Below are positions 8,061-15,128 of a DNA stretch of 33,370 nt, piece after piece (the stretch's first letter is position 1; each line of letters begins with the position of its first letter). The notes below the pieces were generated by a model. That model saw only the letters and a list, made by a program, of their open reading frames with translations. It made no database searches and had not been told where the DNA came from. Source of the DNA: DATARH01 sp035309005. GTDB lineage: Bacteria; Pseudomonadota; Alphaproteobacteria; ATCC43930; CGMCC-115725. The stretch covers positions 1 through 33,370 of the forward strand of contig DATGFP010000154.1 in NCBI GenBank assembly GCA_035309005.1, given 5' to 3'. The position numbers and the translations under genes are program-made.

Positions 8061-8513
8061 TCATTCCGCGGGCCGCATCCCGGGCGCGAGGCCCAGGCTG
8101 TGGACGAGCGCGGCGCCCGGCGCCAGCAGATCGGCGAGCGTATAGCGGTCGAGCGTCCGCAAGAACGCCAGCGTCGCTTCACGCAGCGCGTGACGCAGAA
8201 CGCAGCATCCCTCGATCCGGCAGAACTCTGTCGCGGCAAGGCACCCGACCACGGCGAGGTCCTCTTCGGTCTCGCGCACTACCGCCCCGACCCCGATCTC
8301 TCCAGGCGAACGCGCCAGTCTGATCCCGCCCCCCTTGCCGCGGATCGTATCGAGATAGCCTTGCTGGCCAAGCTTGTTGACGACCTTCATCAGGTGGGTC
8401 TTCGAGATCCTGAAGCTTTCGGCAATCTCGGCAATCGTCGCAAGCCGACCGCCCGCAGCGCCGACATAGATCAGCGTGCGCAGCGCATAATCGGTCCCCA
8501 AGGTCAGACGCAT
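8061..8513 (-). CDS. nsrR: NsrR-type Rrf2 family NO-sensing repressor
   Basis: This 150-aa Rrf2 regulator begins MRLTLGTDYALRTLIYV. It has a winged helix (ISKTHLMKVVNKLGQQGYLDTIRGKGGGIRLAR, residues 36-68) and the cluster-binding region GCLAATEFCRIEGCC with Cys91, Cys98 and Cys103/104. Asp8 is also present, which is a cluster ligand in NsrR of known structure. This pattern fits NsrR, a [4Fe-4S] protein that releases DNA on reaction with NO, rather than IscR. The start is the ATG at 8513 after GGGAGAA; an upstream ATG adds only a linker. It heads the operon it probably controls. A [2Fe-2S] redox or iron role of another Rrf2 type is the main alternative. Confidence 0.9.
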   Translation of the reverse strand: MRLTLGTDYALRTLIYVGAAGGRLATIAEIAESFRISKTHLMKVVNKLGQQGYLDTIRGKGGGIRLARSPGEIGVGAVVRETEEDLAVVGCLAATEFCRIEGCCVLRHALREATLAFLRTLDRYTLADLLAPGAALVHSLGLAPGMRPAE

Positions 8514-8558
8514 GGCCTGTTTTTCTCCCGCGCCGGCGCGTCGCATCACCTGCTTGAT

Positions 8559-8591
8559 CCTATAAGAGTCAGTTTAGATACATGTTATAGG
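8559..8591 (-). promoter_or_regulatory. Probable nsrR-nor operon promoter/operator palindrome
   Basis: CCTATAA (8559-8565) and TTATAGG (8585-8591) are perfect inverted 7-mers separated by 19 bases, 45 bases before the nsrR start. Within the spacer, minus-strand AACATGTATCT (8586-8576) resembles the AAxATGCATTT half-site of NsrR operators. The AT-rich TATAAC in the same place could be a -10 element. Autoregulation by NsrR is inferred. Confidence 0.5.
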
Positions 8592-9079
8592 AAACGCAAT
8601 GCCGCACCGTACGCAAATCGCGCTGGTCCTGGATCGCGACACCGGAGAGGTTGCTGTAATGACAAATCGACCCGATGAAAATCCTGCCGCGGAGGTCGGC
8701 TCGCCGGCCCCGCTCGAACGACGAGAGCGGCAAGGCGCCCCGTAGCCTCGTGAAATCGAGGCGAAACAGTCGCTGATTGGGCATATGGGGCCACAACCGC
8801 CGGGTACGCCGACGCCCAGCCTCGTCGACCCCCTGACGCGCAAGCTAGGGCAATGGGTGTCGCTGTCGCCGGAGGGAATCGCCGTGCTGCGCACTCTCCA
8901 ATCCGCCTGACATAGGATGACGTGCGCAGCTGCTGACGCACGAAGTCGTGCTGCGGCACGCGGCCAAGACGGCGGCAGCGGCGAACTGACCCGTTAATCT
9001 GGCGTATCTCGCCGAACGGAATCGGCGCTCAAGGGTCTTCGCCGAATGGTTCCGGGAGCTTGGATGGCCGCACCTTAAT
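8592..9079. other. Intergenic stretch with decayed coding sequence
   Basis: About 490 bases lie between the nsrR promoter and the stop of the HTH/propeller chimera. No intact gene with a ribosome site is visible on either strand. The only recognisable content is the short Crp/Fnr-like fragment at 8785-8910 and a possible out-of-frame continuation (QLLTHEVVLRHA, near 8930-8965). The rest is unassigned. Confidence 0.5.
8785..8910 (+). pseudogene. Vestigial Crp/Fnr-type regulator N-terminus
   Basis: A 41-codon frame from ATG at 8785 ends ...LVDPLTRKLGQWVSLSPEGIAVLRTLQSA. This resembles the start of Crp/Fnr regulators of the alphaproteobacterial type (xVRKLxxFxxLSxEDxxxLxxL). It hits a stop at 8908. 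A shifted frame continues with QLLTHEVVLRHA, reminiscent of the following cyclic-nucleotide-fold strand. No DNA-binding part remains. The neighbouring NO reductase fits a lost NnrR/Dnr-like activator, but the match is short and that reading is tentative. Confidence 0.4.
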
Positions 9080-10741
9080 CTAATCCGCAAGCGGGTCGGG
9101 GCGCAGTTGGAACTCGACGACGAGCGGGCTCGAGCGCGTCTCGGGTGTAGCGCCCGGGGCGCCGGGCGCCGGTGCATCAATGCCCTCGATATGGAAAGGC
9201 GTGCGGTTGCCCGACGTCACCCACAATTCGCGGCCCTTCCAGCCCGCTTGCGCGTCGTCGATACGGCCCTCCAGGCCCTTGGCGAAAAAGCCCATCGGAT
9301 AGGGCACACGCAGCTCGATAACCTCGCCGCCGACCAGCGCATGAAGCGAATCCGACTGGTTGCCGGTGGCGATCGGCACATTGGCGCCGAGCCCCAGAAT
9401 ATCGTGCTGGTCGACCCAGACGAAATACGGGTTTTCCTCGGCGCCCGGATCGCCCTGGAAGCCTGGTCCCGGCAGTGCATAGAACGAAAAACCCTCGGGG
9501 CATTTCTCACCCTTTTCCGCACCAGGCCCGTTGAGCGGCCCCTTGCATTTACGCCGGTCGAAGCTGGCGATGTGACCGCTGTCGAGCGGCAGCCAAGCGA
9601 TGCCGTTGCGGTCGACATCCATGCCGCGGATGCCGAAGCCGGGCAGCGGGATCTTGTAGAGCTCGGTCAAGGCCGTCTCGGACGGGTTCGCTCCCGGCGC
9701 GACGCGCATGATGTAGCCGGGATGGGCGAGGCTCGACCCCCAGATCGCGCCATCGGCCGGCGAATACGAGATCGCGTACATGGCATAGGGAATGCGCGTG
9801 TCCTTCGTCGGGTCGATCGGCTGGCCGGGCTCGTTCCATTCCTTGGTGCGCTTGCCGTTGCCGACGGTGTCGACGATATACGGCGTCCAGCCCTGCGATT
9901 TCACTGCGTCATGGGTCTGCCAGAACAGCTTGGTGTCGATCCAGCCGACGACCGCCGCCTGCGGCACGGGCGCGCCGCCGAGACCGGTATTGTTGCTGAG
10001 CCACAGCGTGTTGTTGGCGTCTTCGGCGAAGTTCAGGTGATGCGTGCCGAAGCAGGTATCGATCGTCGTGAACTGTTTCGCCTTCGGATCGTAGACCGTG
10101 ACCTGGCGCGAATTCTGGAAGAACCCGTCATGCGGCACGTCGAGCGGATAGGCCTGCGCCGAGGCTAGCGACGAGCCCTTCTTGCAATAGTCGGGGACCG
10201 CCTTCGGCGAGCGGTTCTGCGCCGCCCAATAGACGCGGCCGTCTTGGTCCATCACCGACGTGTGCGCGTTGACCTTGCTGTCCCAGGTCTGCTCCATGCC
10301 CAAATAGGCCGAGGCGACGACGACCTCGTTGGCCAGCGCCGAGCTCGGCGTCCCGTTGCGCACCGGCGGCTGAAGGGTTGTCTTGGTATTGTGCACCGGA
10401 TCGAGCACCGGCTGCAGGCTGGTGCTGAGCTCGGTGTCGCCATAGATGAGGCCATAGGCGTTGACTGTCGGGTTGCGCCGGTCGGTCGACGACAAATCGT
10501 GCAGATAGTGCTTGGGGTCGAGCCAATCGCGCCCGACCTGGCTGTTGGGATTTGACGCGGCCTGCCGCCGCTCGATCAGCTTACGGTAGCTATCGACAAT
10601 TATCAGGCGCCGCTTGCCGATCTTCAGCGAGTTGAGCGCGCCATCGGCGAGTAACTCATACGTCGTGCTGCGGCCGATCCCGGTGAGCCGGCAAAAATCG
10701 GCGACGGTCACCGTAATCGGCATGTCTGCGATAGGGCTCAT
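9080..10741 (-). CDS. Chimera: excisionase-like HTH domain fused to a truncated beta-propeller-like protein
   Basis: One 553-aa frame joins two unrelated parts. Residues about 9-62 (VTVADFCRLTGIGRSTTYELL...LKIGKRRLIIVDSYRKLIERR) form a MerR/AlpA-like helix-turn-helix of the excisionase family. From about residue 70 (GRDWLDPKHYLHDLSSTDRRNPTVNAYG) to the end lies a long domain with repeated short strands (MDQDGRVYWAAQN, EDANNTLWLSNN, MDVDRNGIAWLPLDSG), resembling exported Vgb/SMP-30-like beta-propellers. Such proteins normally carry a signal peptide, and none is present here, so the propeller part has probably lost its own N-terminus. AAAGGTGG precedes the ATG at 10741. Expression and function of the fusion are unknown. 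It probably arose by a deletion that removed one end of an integrated element. Confidence 0.75.
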   Translation of the reverse strand: MSPIADMPITVTVADFCRLTGIGRSTTYELLADGALNSLKIGKRRLIIVDSYRKLIERRQAASNPNSQVGRDWLDPKHYLHDLSSTDRRNPTVNAYGLIYGDTELSTSLQPVLDPVHNTKTTLQPPVRNGTPSSALANEVVVASAYLGMEQTWDSKVNAHTSVMDQDGRVYWAAQNRSPKAVPDYCKKGSSLASAQAYPLDVPHDGFFQNSRQVTVYDPKAKQFTTIDTCFGTHHLNFAEDANNTLWLSNNTGLGGAPVPQAAVVGWIDTKLFWQTHDAVKSQGWTPYIVDTVGNGKRTKEWNEPGQPIDPTKDTRIPYAMYAISYSPADGAIWGSSLAHPGYIMRVAPGANPSETALTELYKIPLPGFGIRGMDVDRNGIAWLPLDSGHIASFDRRKCKGPLNGPGAEKGEKCPEGFSFYALPGPGFQGDPGAEENPYFVWVDQHDILGLGANVPIATGNQSDSLHALVGGEVIELRVPYPMGFFAKGLEGRIDDAQAGWKGRELWVTSGNRTPFHIEGIDAPAPGAPGATPETRSSPLVVEFQLRPDPLAD

Positions 10742-10849
10742 CCACCTTTCTCCGCTTGGGTTCGTGTGGATGATGTCGCAGCTCGTGCCGCTGCCGTCAC
10801 AAGGGGGAAATCGTACCCGGAATAGACGATTCCCCCCATCAACTGAGCA

Positions 10850-11701
10850 TTATTGCCCCTGCTTGGGCCGATAAACCCTTGCTCTCCTTTCAGGAAATGC
10901 ATCGGCCATGAAGGCCGGCCCGAATTCCCGGGCCAACTCCGTTCCACCATTGGGAAAGGCCATGGCCCAATTCTTCAAGGCCGCCGACAGGCCGGCGTCG
11001 CCATTGCGGAAAACGACCGGCCAAATCGCGGCCGAAAATTCATAAAAAGGTCCAACGTCGTACGGCCCGCCCTCCGGGGCTTCGCGATCGACACGGCGGG
11101 TAGCTTTCAGCCCGGTCGCAAGCTCGCACATGTCGGACAGGTCGTTGAGCAGGAAGGTCGACATAATCTCGCGATGGCGGCCGGCCATTTTACGACGACG
11201 ATTGGTTACTCCACCCTCTTTGGCTTCCTCGCCGCCCTTGACCTCCTGAATCGCGCCGCCTTCCGCGACGTCGACGGCGGCGTGGTGCAGTTCAGTTAGG
11301 CTGTCGAAAAACTGATGGAAACGACGCAATCCGGTGGAAATCACCTCTTCGTTCAACCACCACCACGACCGACGCTCGCCGTCAGGCTTCGCGAGCATCA
11401 TCCCAATCCGCTTTCGCGTTACCGGATCAAGCACAGCAATCGCTTTCGCGAGCGCAGCAGAGTGTTTTGCAACCGCTGTCGCTTTACGCCGATGCTTGGT
11501 CTCTAGTCTCAACTCGAGGTAGAGCAAGAATATGGGTACGTTGCGTTTTCCCCAGTCCCGAAGGGTCTCCTCCAATTGCTGCCTACGCTCCGGGTCGGTC
11601 TCGGCCGGCAAGGACTGCGATATCAGTCGGATTTGACGATCAGTAAACTCAAAAACCGGGCGGACATCGGCTTTTGGGTGTTCTGTTGCGTCCGCGCTCA
11701 C
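10850..11701 (-). CDS. Unknown protein, 283 aa, remnant cargo of a tRNA-Glu-associated element
   Basis: I do not recognise this protein. It is soluble, with a charged helical N-terminal half (TDRQIRLISQSLPAETDPERRQQLEETLRDWG and LRLETKHRRKATAVAKHSAALAKAIAVLD) and a Trp-rich patch SWWWLNEE near residue 115. A Lys/Glu-rich linker (EVKGGEEAKEGGVTNRRRK) follows, then a C-terminal domain with a Phe/Trp cluster (YDVGPFYEFSAAIWPVVF). The start is a GTG at 11701 preceded by GAGG at 6 bases. It lies on the same strand as the excisionase-like HTH 108 bases downstream and about 75 bases from the 3' end of tRNA-Glu, the usual place for genes of an integrated element. It is lower in GC than the catabolic genes to its right, judged by eye. 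Confidence 0.7.
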   Translation of the reverse strand: MSADATEHPKADVRPVFEFTDRQIRLISQSLPAETDPERRQQLEETLRDWGKRNVPIFLLYLELRLETKHRRKATAVAKHSAALAKAIAVLDPVTRKRIGMMLAKPDGERRSWWWLNEEVISTGLRRFHQFFDSLTELHHAAVDVAEGGAIQEVKGGEEAKEGGVTNRRRKMAGRHREIMSTFLLNDLSDMCELATGLKATRRVDREAPEGGPYDVGPFYEFSAAIWPVVFRNGDAGLSAALKNWAMAFPNGGTELAREFGPAFMADAFPERRARVYRPKQGQ

Positions 11702-11720
11702 GGCTTACCTCATAAGATGA

Positions 11721-11738
11721 CGGGACACATCCGGGACA
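11721..11738 (-). repeat. CGGGACA direct repeats next to tRNA-Glu
   Basis: CGGGACA occurs at 11721-11727 and 11732-11738 (TGTCCCG on the minus strand), 11 bases apart, within 40 bases of the tRNA-Glu 3' end. Helically phased short repeats beside a tRNA 3' end are typical of integrase arm sites, which is an inference. A single TGTCCCG also lies at 3071-3077 beside the tRNA-Arg scar. Confidence 0.45.
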
Positions 11739-11775
11739 CCAGCAGTCGCCGTAAACCCTAAACTATTGAAATGAT

Positions 11776-11851
11776 TGGCGTCCCCAACCGGATTCGAACC
11801 GGTGTTGCCGCCGTGAAAGGGCGGTGTCCTAGGCCTCTAGACGATGGGGAC
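11776..11851 (-). tRNA. tRNA-Glu (anticodon TTC)
   Basis: This is a 76-base cloverleaf on the minus strand with acceptor GTCCCCA/TGGGGAC, anticodon stem CCGCC/GGCGG-type pairing around CTTTCAC (anticodon TTC at 11817-11815), a T arm with GGTTCGAATCC and an encoded CCA end. It is intact. The element remnant lies against its 3' end. Confidence 0.97.
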
Positions 11852-11945
11852 GTCGGCGGCCGCGGCGCGATGGGTCTAGCGGCACCCGCGCGCGAAATCA
11901 ATCGCCGTTCGGGCCCCGCGCGACCCTTGCACGCTGGGATCGGGC

Positions 11946-12274
11946 TTAAACCATGCTGTAGCTGCCGCTGATGCTGATCACCTGGCCGGTGATCCAGCTA
12001 CCCCGATCGGAGGCGAGCAGCGCCACCAGCGGCGCGACGTCGGCGGGCCGGCCGAGCCGGCGCAGCGGGTAGAGCCGCACCAGCCGGTCGCGGTTGGTTT
12101 CGACCCAGCCGCGGTCGTGATCGGTTTCGACCAGCCCGAGCGAGACGACGTTGGCGGTGGCGCCAAAGCGGCCGTATTCGCGCGCCAGCGACTTCATCAG
12201 GCCGAAATTTCGCGCCCGACAGCATTGGTGCCGCCGGTGACCAGCGCCAGCCTGCCCTCCAGGCCCAGATCCAT
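11946..12274 (-). pseudogene. SDR-family oxidoreductase disabled by an internal deletion
   Basis: The ATG at 12274, preceded by CGAGGAGAA, begins MDLGLEGRLALVTGGTNAVGREIS, the Rossmann dinucleotide motif of short-chain dehydrogenases. The frame stops after 25 codons. One base out of frame, the sequence resumes with GLMKSLAREYGRFGATANVVSLGLVETD and runs to a normal SDR C-terminus (GRPADVAPLVALLASDRGSWITGQVISISG). Roughly 130 residues, including the NNAG strand and the catalytic Ser-Tyr-Lys region, are missing. The start overlaps the region just after the large-subunit stop, so this was the last gene of the molybdenum-hydroxylase operon. It is non-functional as read. Confidence 0.85.
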
Positions 12275-12276
12275 TG

Positions 12277-14655
12277 CTATTCTCCTCGCCCGCCCGCCTT
12301 GGCCTTTTCGATCAGGCGGAAGAGGCGCTCCGGGGTCATCGGTAATTCGAAAATCTCGGCGCCGAGCGGCGCCAGCGCGTCGGCCAGCGCGTTGGCGATC
12401 GCCGCCGGCGCGCCGATCGTGCCGCCCTCGCCCATGCCGCGGAAGCCGCCGACAGTCGTTGGCGATTCCGTTTCGATATGCGCGGTCTCGATCGCCGGCA
12501 CCTCGCCCGCCGCGGGGATCACGTAATCGACCAGGCTAGCGGTCAACAATTGCCCGTTGGCGTCATAGACGATTTCCTCGTAAAGCGCCGCGCCGATCCC
12601 CTGGGCGACGGCGCCATACACCTGCCCATCGACTATCAGCGGGTTGATGACCCGACCGCAATCCTCGGCGACGACATAGCGCTCGATCCGGACCTGGCAG
12701 GTCCGGGGGTCGATCTCCAGCGCCACGAGATGCGTCGCCGAGGTCGTCGTGCCGAAAACGGGGTCGTAGACCTTGGTGACTTCGAGTTCTTCGCGGGCGT
12801 CCGGCGGCAGGCGGCCCATCTCGGAATAGACCGCCTTGGCGATCTCGCGGAACGTCAGCGAGCGGTCGGTCCCGACGACGAACACCCGCCCGTCCGCCGC
12901 GTCAATGTCGGCGACCGCCGCCTCCAGCAGGTGCGAGGCGGCGCGGATCACCCTCTCCTTGAGGAGCCGCGCCGCCAGTGTCGCGGCGCCACCGGCGAGC
13001 ACCGCGCTGCGGCTCGCATAGGTGCCGGTGCCGTGCGCCACGAGGGCGCTGTCGCCGTGCTGAATTTCGATGTCGTCGATGCGGGCGCCGAGTTCGTCGG
13101 CGATGACCTGCGCCAGTGTCGTCTCCAGCCCCTGGCCGTGCGACGCGATGCCGAAGGCGGCGCTGACCGCCCCCGTTGAGTCGAGACGGATCGACGCGGT
13201 TTCGGTGCCGGTGTTGATCGGCATGCCGGGCGCCGCGGAAATGCGCGAGCCGATGCCGGTCAATTCGGCATAGGTCGCGACGCCTATGCCGTAAAGTCGG
13301 CCCGCGGCGCGCGCCTTCGCCTGCCCTTCGCGCAGCTTCGCGTAGTCGGCGGCGGCGCAGGCTCCTTCGAGCGTGCCGAGAAAGGCCGAGCGGTCCCACA
13401 CGATGCCCGACGCGGTGCGGTACGGAAATTCGTCTTCGCGCACTAGGTTGCGCCGGCGCAGCTCGACCGGGTCGACCCCGAGGCGGCGCGCCGCCATGTC
13501 GACGAGGCGCTCCATGACAAAGGTCGAGATCGGCCGGCCGACGCCGCGATAGGGTCCCATCGGCGCCTTGTTGGTCGCGACCGCGCGCACTCGGCCGTGA
13601 TAGGCCGGCACGCGGTAGGGGCCGGGCATGAAGCTGACGACCTGCACCGGCTCGAGCGCCGCCGTCCACGGGTAGATCGAATAGGCCCCGACATCGCCGA
13701 CCACGTCGGCCGCGAGCGCGAGGATATGCCCCTCAGCGTCGAGGCCGAGTTCGGCGTCGACGATCTCGTCGAAGCCCTGGCTGGTCGACAGCAAATCCTC
13801 CAGCCGGTCGCCGGTCCAGCGTACCGCGCGTCCGAGATACCGCGCCAGCACCGCGACCAGAATTTCCTCCGGGTAGAGCGACGCCTTGCCGCCGAAGCCG
13901 CCGCCGACGTCGGGCGCGACGACACGGATGCGATGCCCCGGCAGGCCGAGGAGATCGGCGAGGACATCGCGGACGACGCCCGGGATCTGGGTCGAGAGCG
14001 TCAGGGTCAGCGCGCGCCGCCCGCAATCGTATTCGGCGAGGCAGGCGCGGTTTTCGATGGCCGCCGGGGTCTTGCGGCGAAAGCGGAAGCGGCCGCCGAC
14101 CTTGAGCGGCGCCGCCGCGATTGCCGCCGGCGCATCGCCGCGCGCGAAACTCCGCGTCGCCAGCACATTGGTTCCCGCCTCGGCGTGCAGCAGCGTCGCC
14201 TCCGGCCGCGCCGCCGTTTCGGGATCGCTGACGGCCGGCAACGGCTGATACTCGATGTCGACCAGTTCGAGCGCGTCTTCGGCGAGGTAGCGGTCCTCGG
14301 CCAACACGGCCACCACCGGTTCGCCGACGTAGCGCACCGTGCCGCGCGCCAGCGGATAGAATTCGGTCGGATGATAGTCCGGCATCCGTGAGGTCGCGCG
14401 CAGCGGGCCGACCAATCCGGGCAGGTTTGGCGCGGTGTAGATGGCAAAAACGCCGGGCAGCGCGGCGGCGGCTTCTGTGTCGATATGCGAGATCAGCGCG
14501 TGCGCGTGGTCGCTGCGGCGGAACGCGACTTGCAGCGCGCCGGGCACCGTACGGTCATCGGTGAAGGCGCCCTGGCCGGTCAGAAGCCGTGGGTCCTCGA
14601 CGCGCTTGACCCTTGCGCCGATGTTTTTCGGACGCAGCACGTGAGTGTCGCTCAT
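12277..14655 (-). CDS. Xanthine dehydrogenase-family molybdopterin-binding large subunit (CoxL-like, not CO dehydrogenase form I)
   Basis: This 792-aa subunit should hold the molybdenum-cytosine-dinucleotide cofactor and hydroxylate an organic substrate with water. It has the N-terminal aldehyde oxidase a/b hammerhead domain (IGARVKRVEDPRLLTGQG, residues 12-29) and the Mo-binding DVGGGFGGK at 249-257. The loop MGPYRGVGRP at 366-375 and the catalytic Glu743 in GMGEGG near the C-terminus follow. The loop is of the form II type (PYRGxGR) and lacks the AYRCSFR of true CO dehydrogenase, so an aldehyde, N-heterocycle or similar substrate is likelier. The start overlaps the small-subunit stop as ATGA. 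The SDR pseudogene follows after two bases. Confidence 0.93.
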   Translation of the reverse strand: MSDTHVLRPKNIGARVKRVEDPRLLTGQGAFTDDRTVPGALQVAFRRSDHAHALISHIDTEAAAALPGVFAIYTAPNLPGLVGPLRATSRMPDYHPTEFYPLARGTVRYVGEPVVAVLAEDRYLAEDALELVDIEYQPLPAVSDPETAARPEATLLHAEAGTNVLATRSFARGDAPAAIAAAPLKVGGRFRFRRKTPAAIENRACLAEYDCGRRALTLTLSTQIPGVVRDVLADLLGLPGHRIRVVAPDVGGGFGGKASLYPEEILVAVLARYLGRAVRWTGDRLEDLLSTSQGFDEIVDAELGLDAEGHILALAADVVGDVGAYSIYPWTAALEPVQVVSFMPGPYRVPAYHGRVRAVATNKAPMGPYRGVGRPISTFVMERLVDMAARRLGVDPVELRRRNLVREDEFPYRTASGIVWDRSAFLGTLEGACAAADYAKLREGQAKARAAGRLYGIGVATYAELTGIGSRISAAPGMPINTGTETASIRLDSTGAVSAAFGIASHGQGLETTLAQVIADELGARIDDIEIQHGDSALVAHGTGTYASRSAVLAGGAATLAARLLKERVIRAASHLLEAAVADIDAADGRVFVVGTDRSLTFREIAKAVYSEMGRLPPDAREELEVTKVYDPVFGTTTSATHLVALEIDPRTCQVRIERYVVAEDCGRVINPLIVDGQVYGAVAQGIGAALYEEIVYDANGQLLTASLVDYVIPAAGEVPAIETAHIETESPTTVGGFRGMGEGGTIGAPAAIANALADALAPLGAEIFELPMTPERLFRLIEKAKAGGRGE

Positions 14656-15128
14656 CGGCGGCCCTTCGCCACCACCGAGCGCACCGCTCGGACAATGTGC
14701 TCGTAGCCGGTGCAGCGGCACAGATTGCCGGAGAGGCCCGCGCGGATTTCGGCGTCGCTGGCGAGCGGGTATTTGCGGAGGAGGTCCACACAGGTCATCA
14801 GCATGCCGGGCGTGCAGAAGCCGCATTGCAGCGCGTGGTGCTCGCGGAAGGCTTCCTGCAGCGGCGAGAGATTGTCGACCGTGCCGAGGCTCTCGACCGT
14901 CTCGATTTGGGCGCCGTCGGCCTGCACCGCGAACATGAGGCAAGCGCGGGCGCTGTGCCCGTCGATCAGTACGGTGCAGGCGCCGCAAACGCCGTGCTCG
15001 CAGCCGACGTGGGTGCCGGTGAGGCCCAGCCGATACCGCAGGAAGTCGCTCAACAGCAGCCGTGGCTCAACCGAGCGCTGATAGGTCGTACCGTTGACGC
15101 GGACGGTGATGGCATGCGCCCGGCTCAT
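14652..15128 (-). CDS. Molybdenum hydroxylase [2Fe-2S] small subunit (CoxS-like)
   Basis: This 158-aa electron-transfer subunit has two iron-sulfur clusters. The plant-ferredoxin-type cluster uses Cys43, Cys48, Cys51 and Cys63 (GCEHGVCGACTVLIDG...C). The second uses Cys102, Cys105, Cys137 and Cys139 (QCGFCTPG and CRCTGY). All eight ligands are present. It passes electrons from the molybdenum site of the large subunit to FAD of the medium subunit in the cytoplasm. Its ATG overlaps the medium-subunit stop and its stop overlaps the large-subunit start (both ATGA), which favours equimolar assembly. Confidence 0.95.
   Translation of the reverse strand: MSRAHAITVRVNGTTYQRSVEPRLLLSDFLRYRLGLTGTHVGCEHGVCGACTVLIDGHSARACLMFAVQADGAQIETVESLGTVDNLSPLQEAFREHHALQCGFCTPGMLMTCVDLLRKYPLASDAEIRAGLSGNLCRCTGYEHIVRAVRSVVAKGRR

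Noticed and set aside
5388..8678. Very long plus-strand open frame opposite the norB region (over 1000 codons)
   Set aside because: It is antisense to the well-supported norB, CopD-like and nsrR genes and is rich in Arg, Gln, Asp and Pro as expected for a GC-rich shadow frame. It has no recognisable domain.
8980..9080. Second attachment site for the tRNA-Glu element (TGGCGT near 9000)
   Set aside because: Only six bases match the tRNA 3' end, which is not more than chance.
12277..14655. Annotation as aerobic carbon monoxide dehydrogenase
   Set aside because: The form I active-site loop AYRCSFR is missing, so only the general molybdenum-hydroxylase call is kept.
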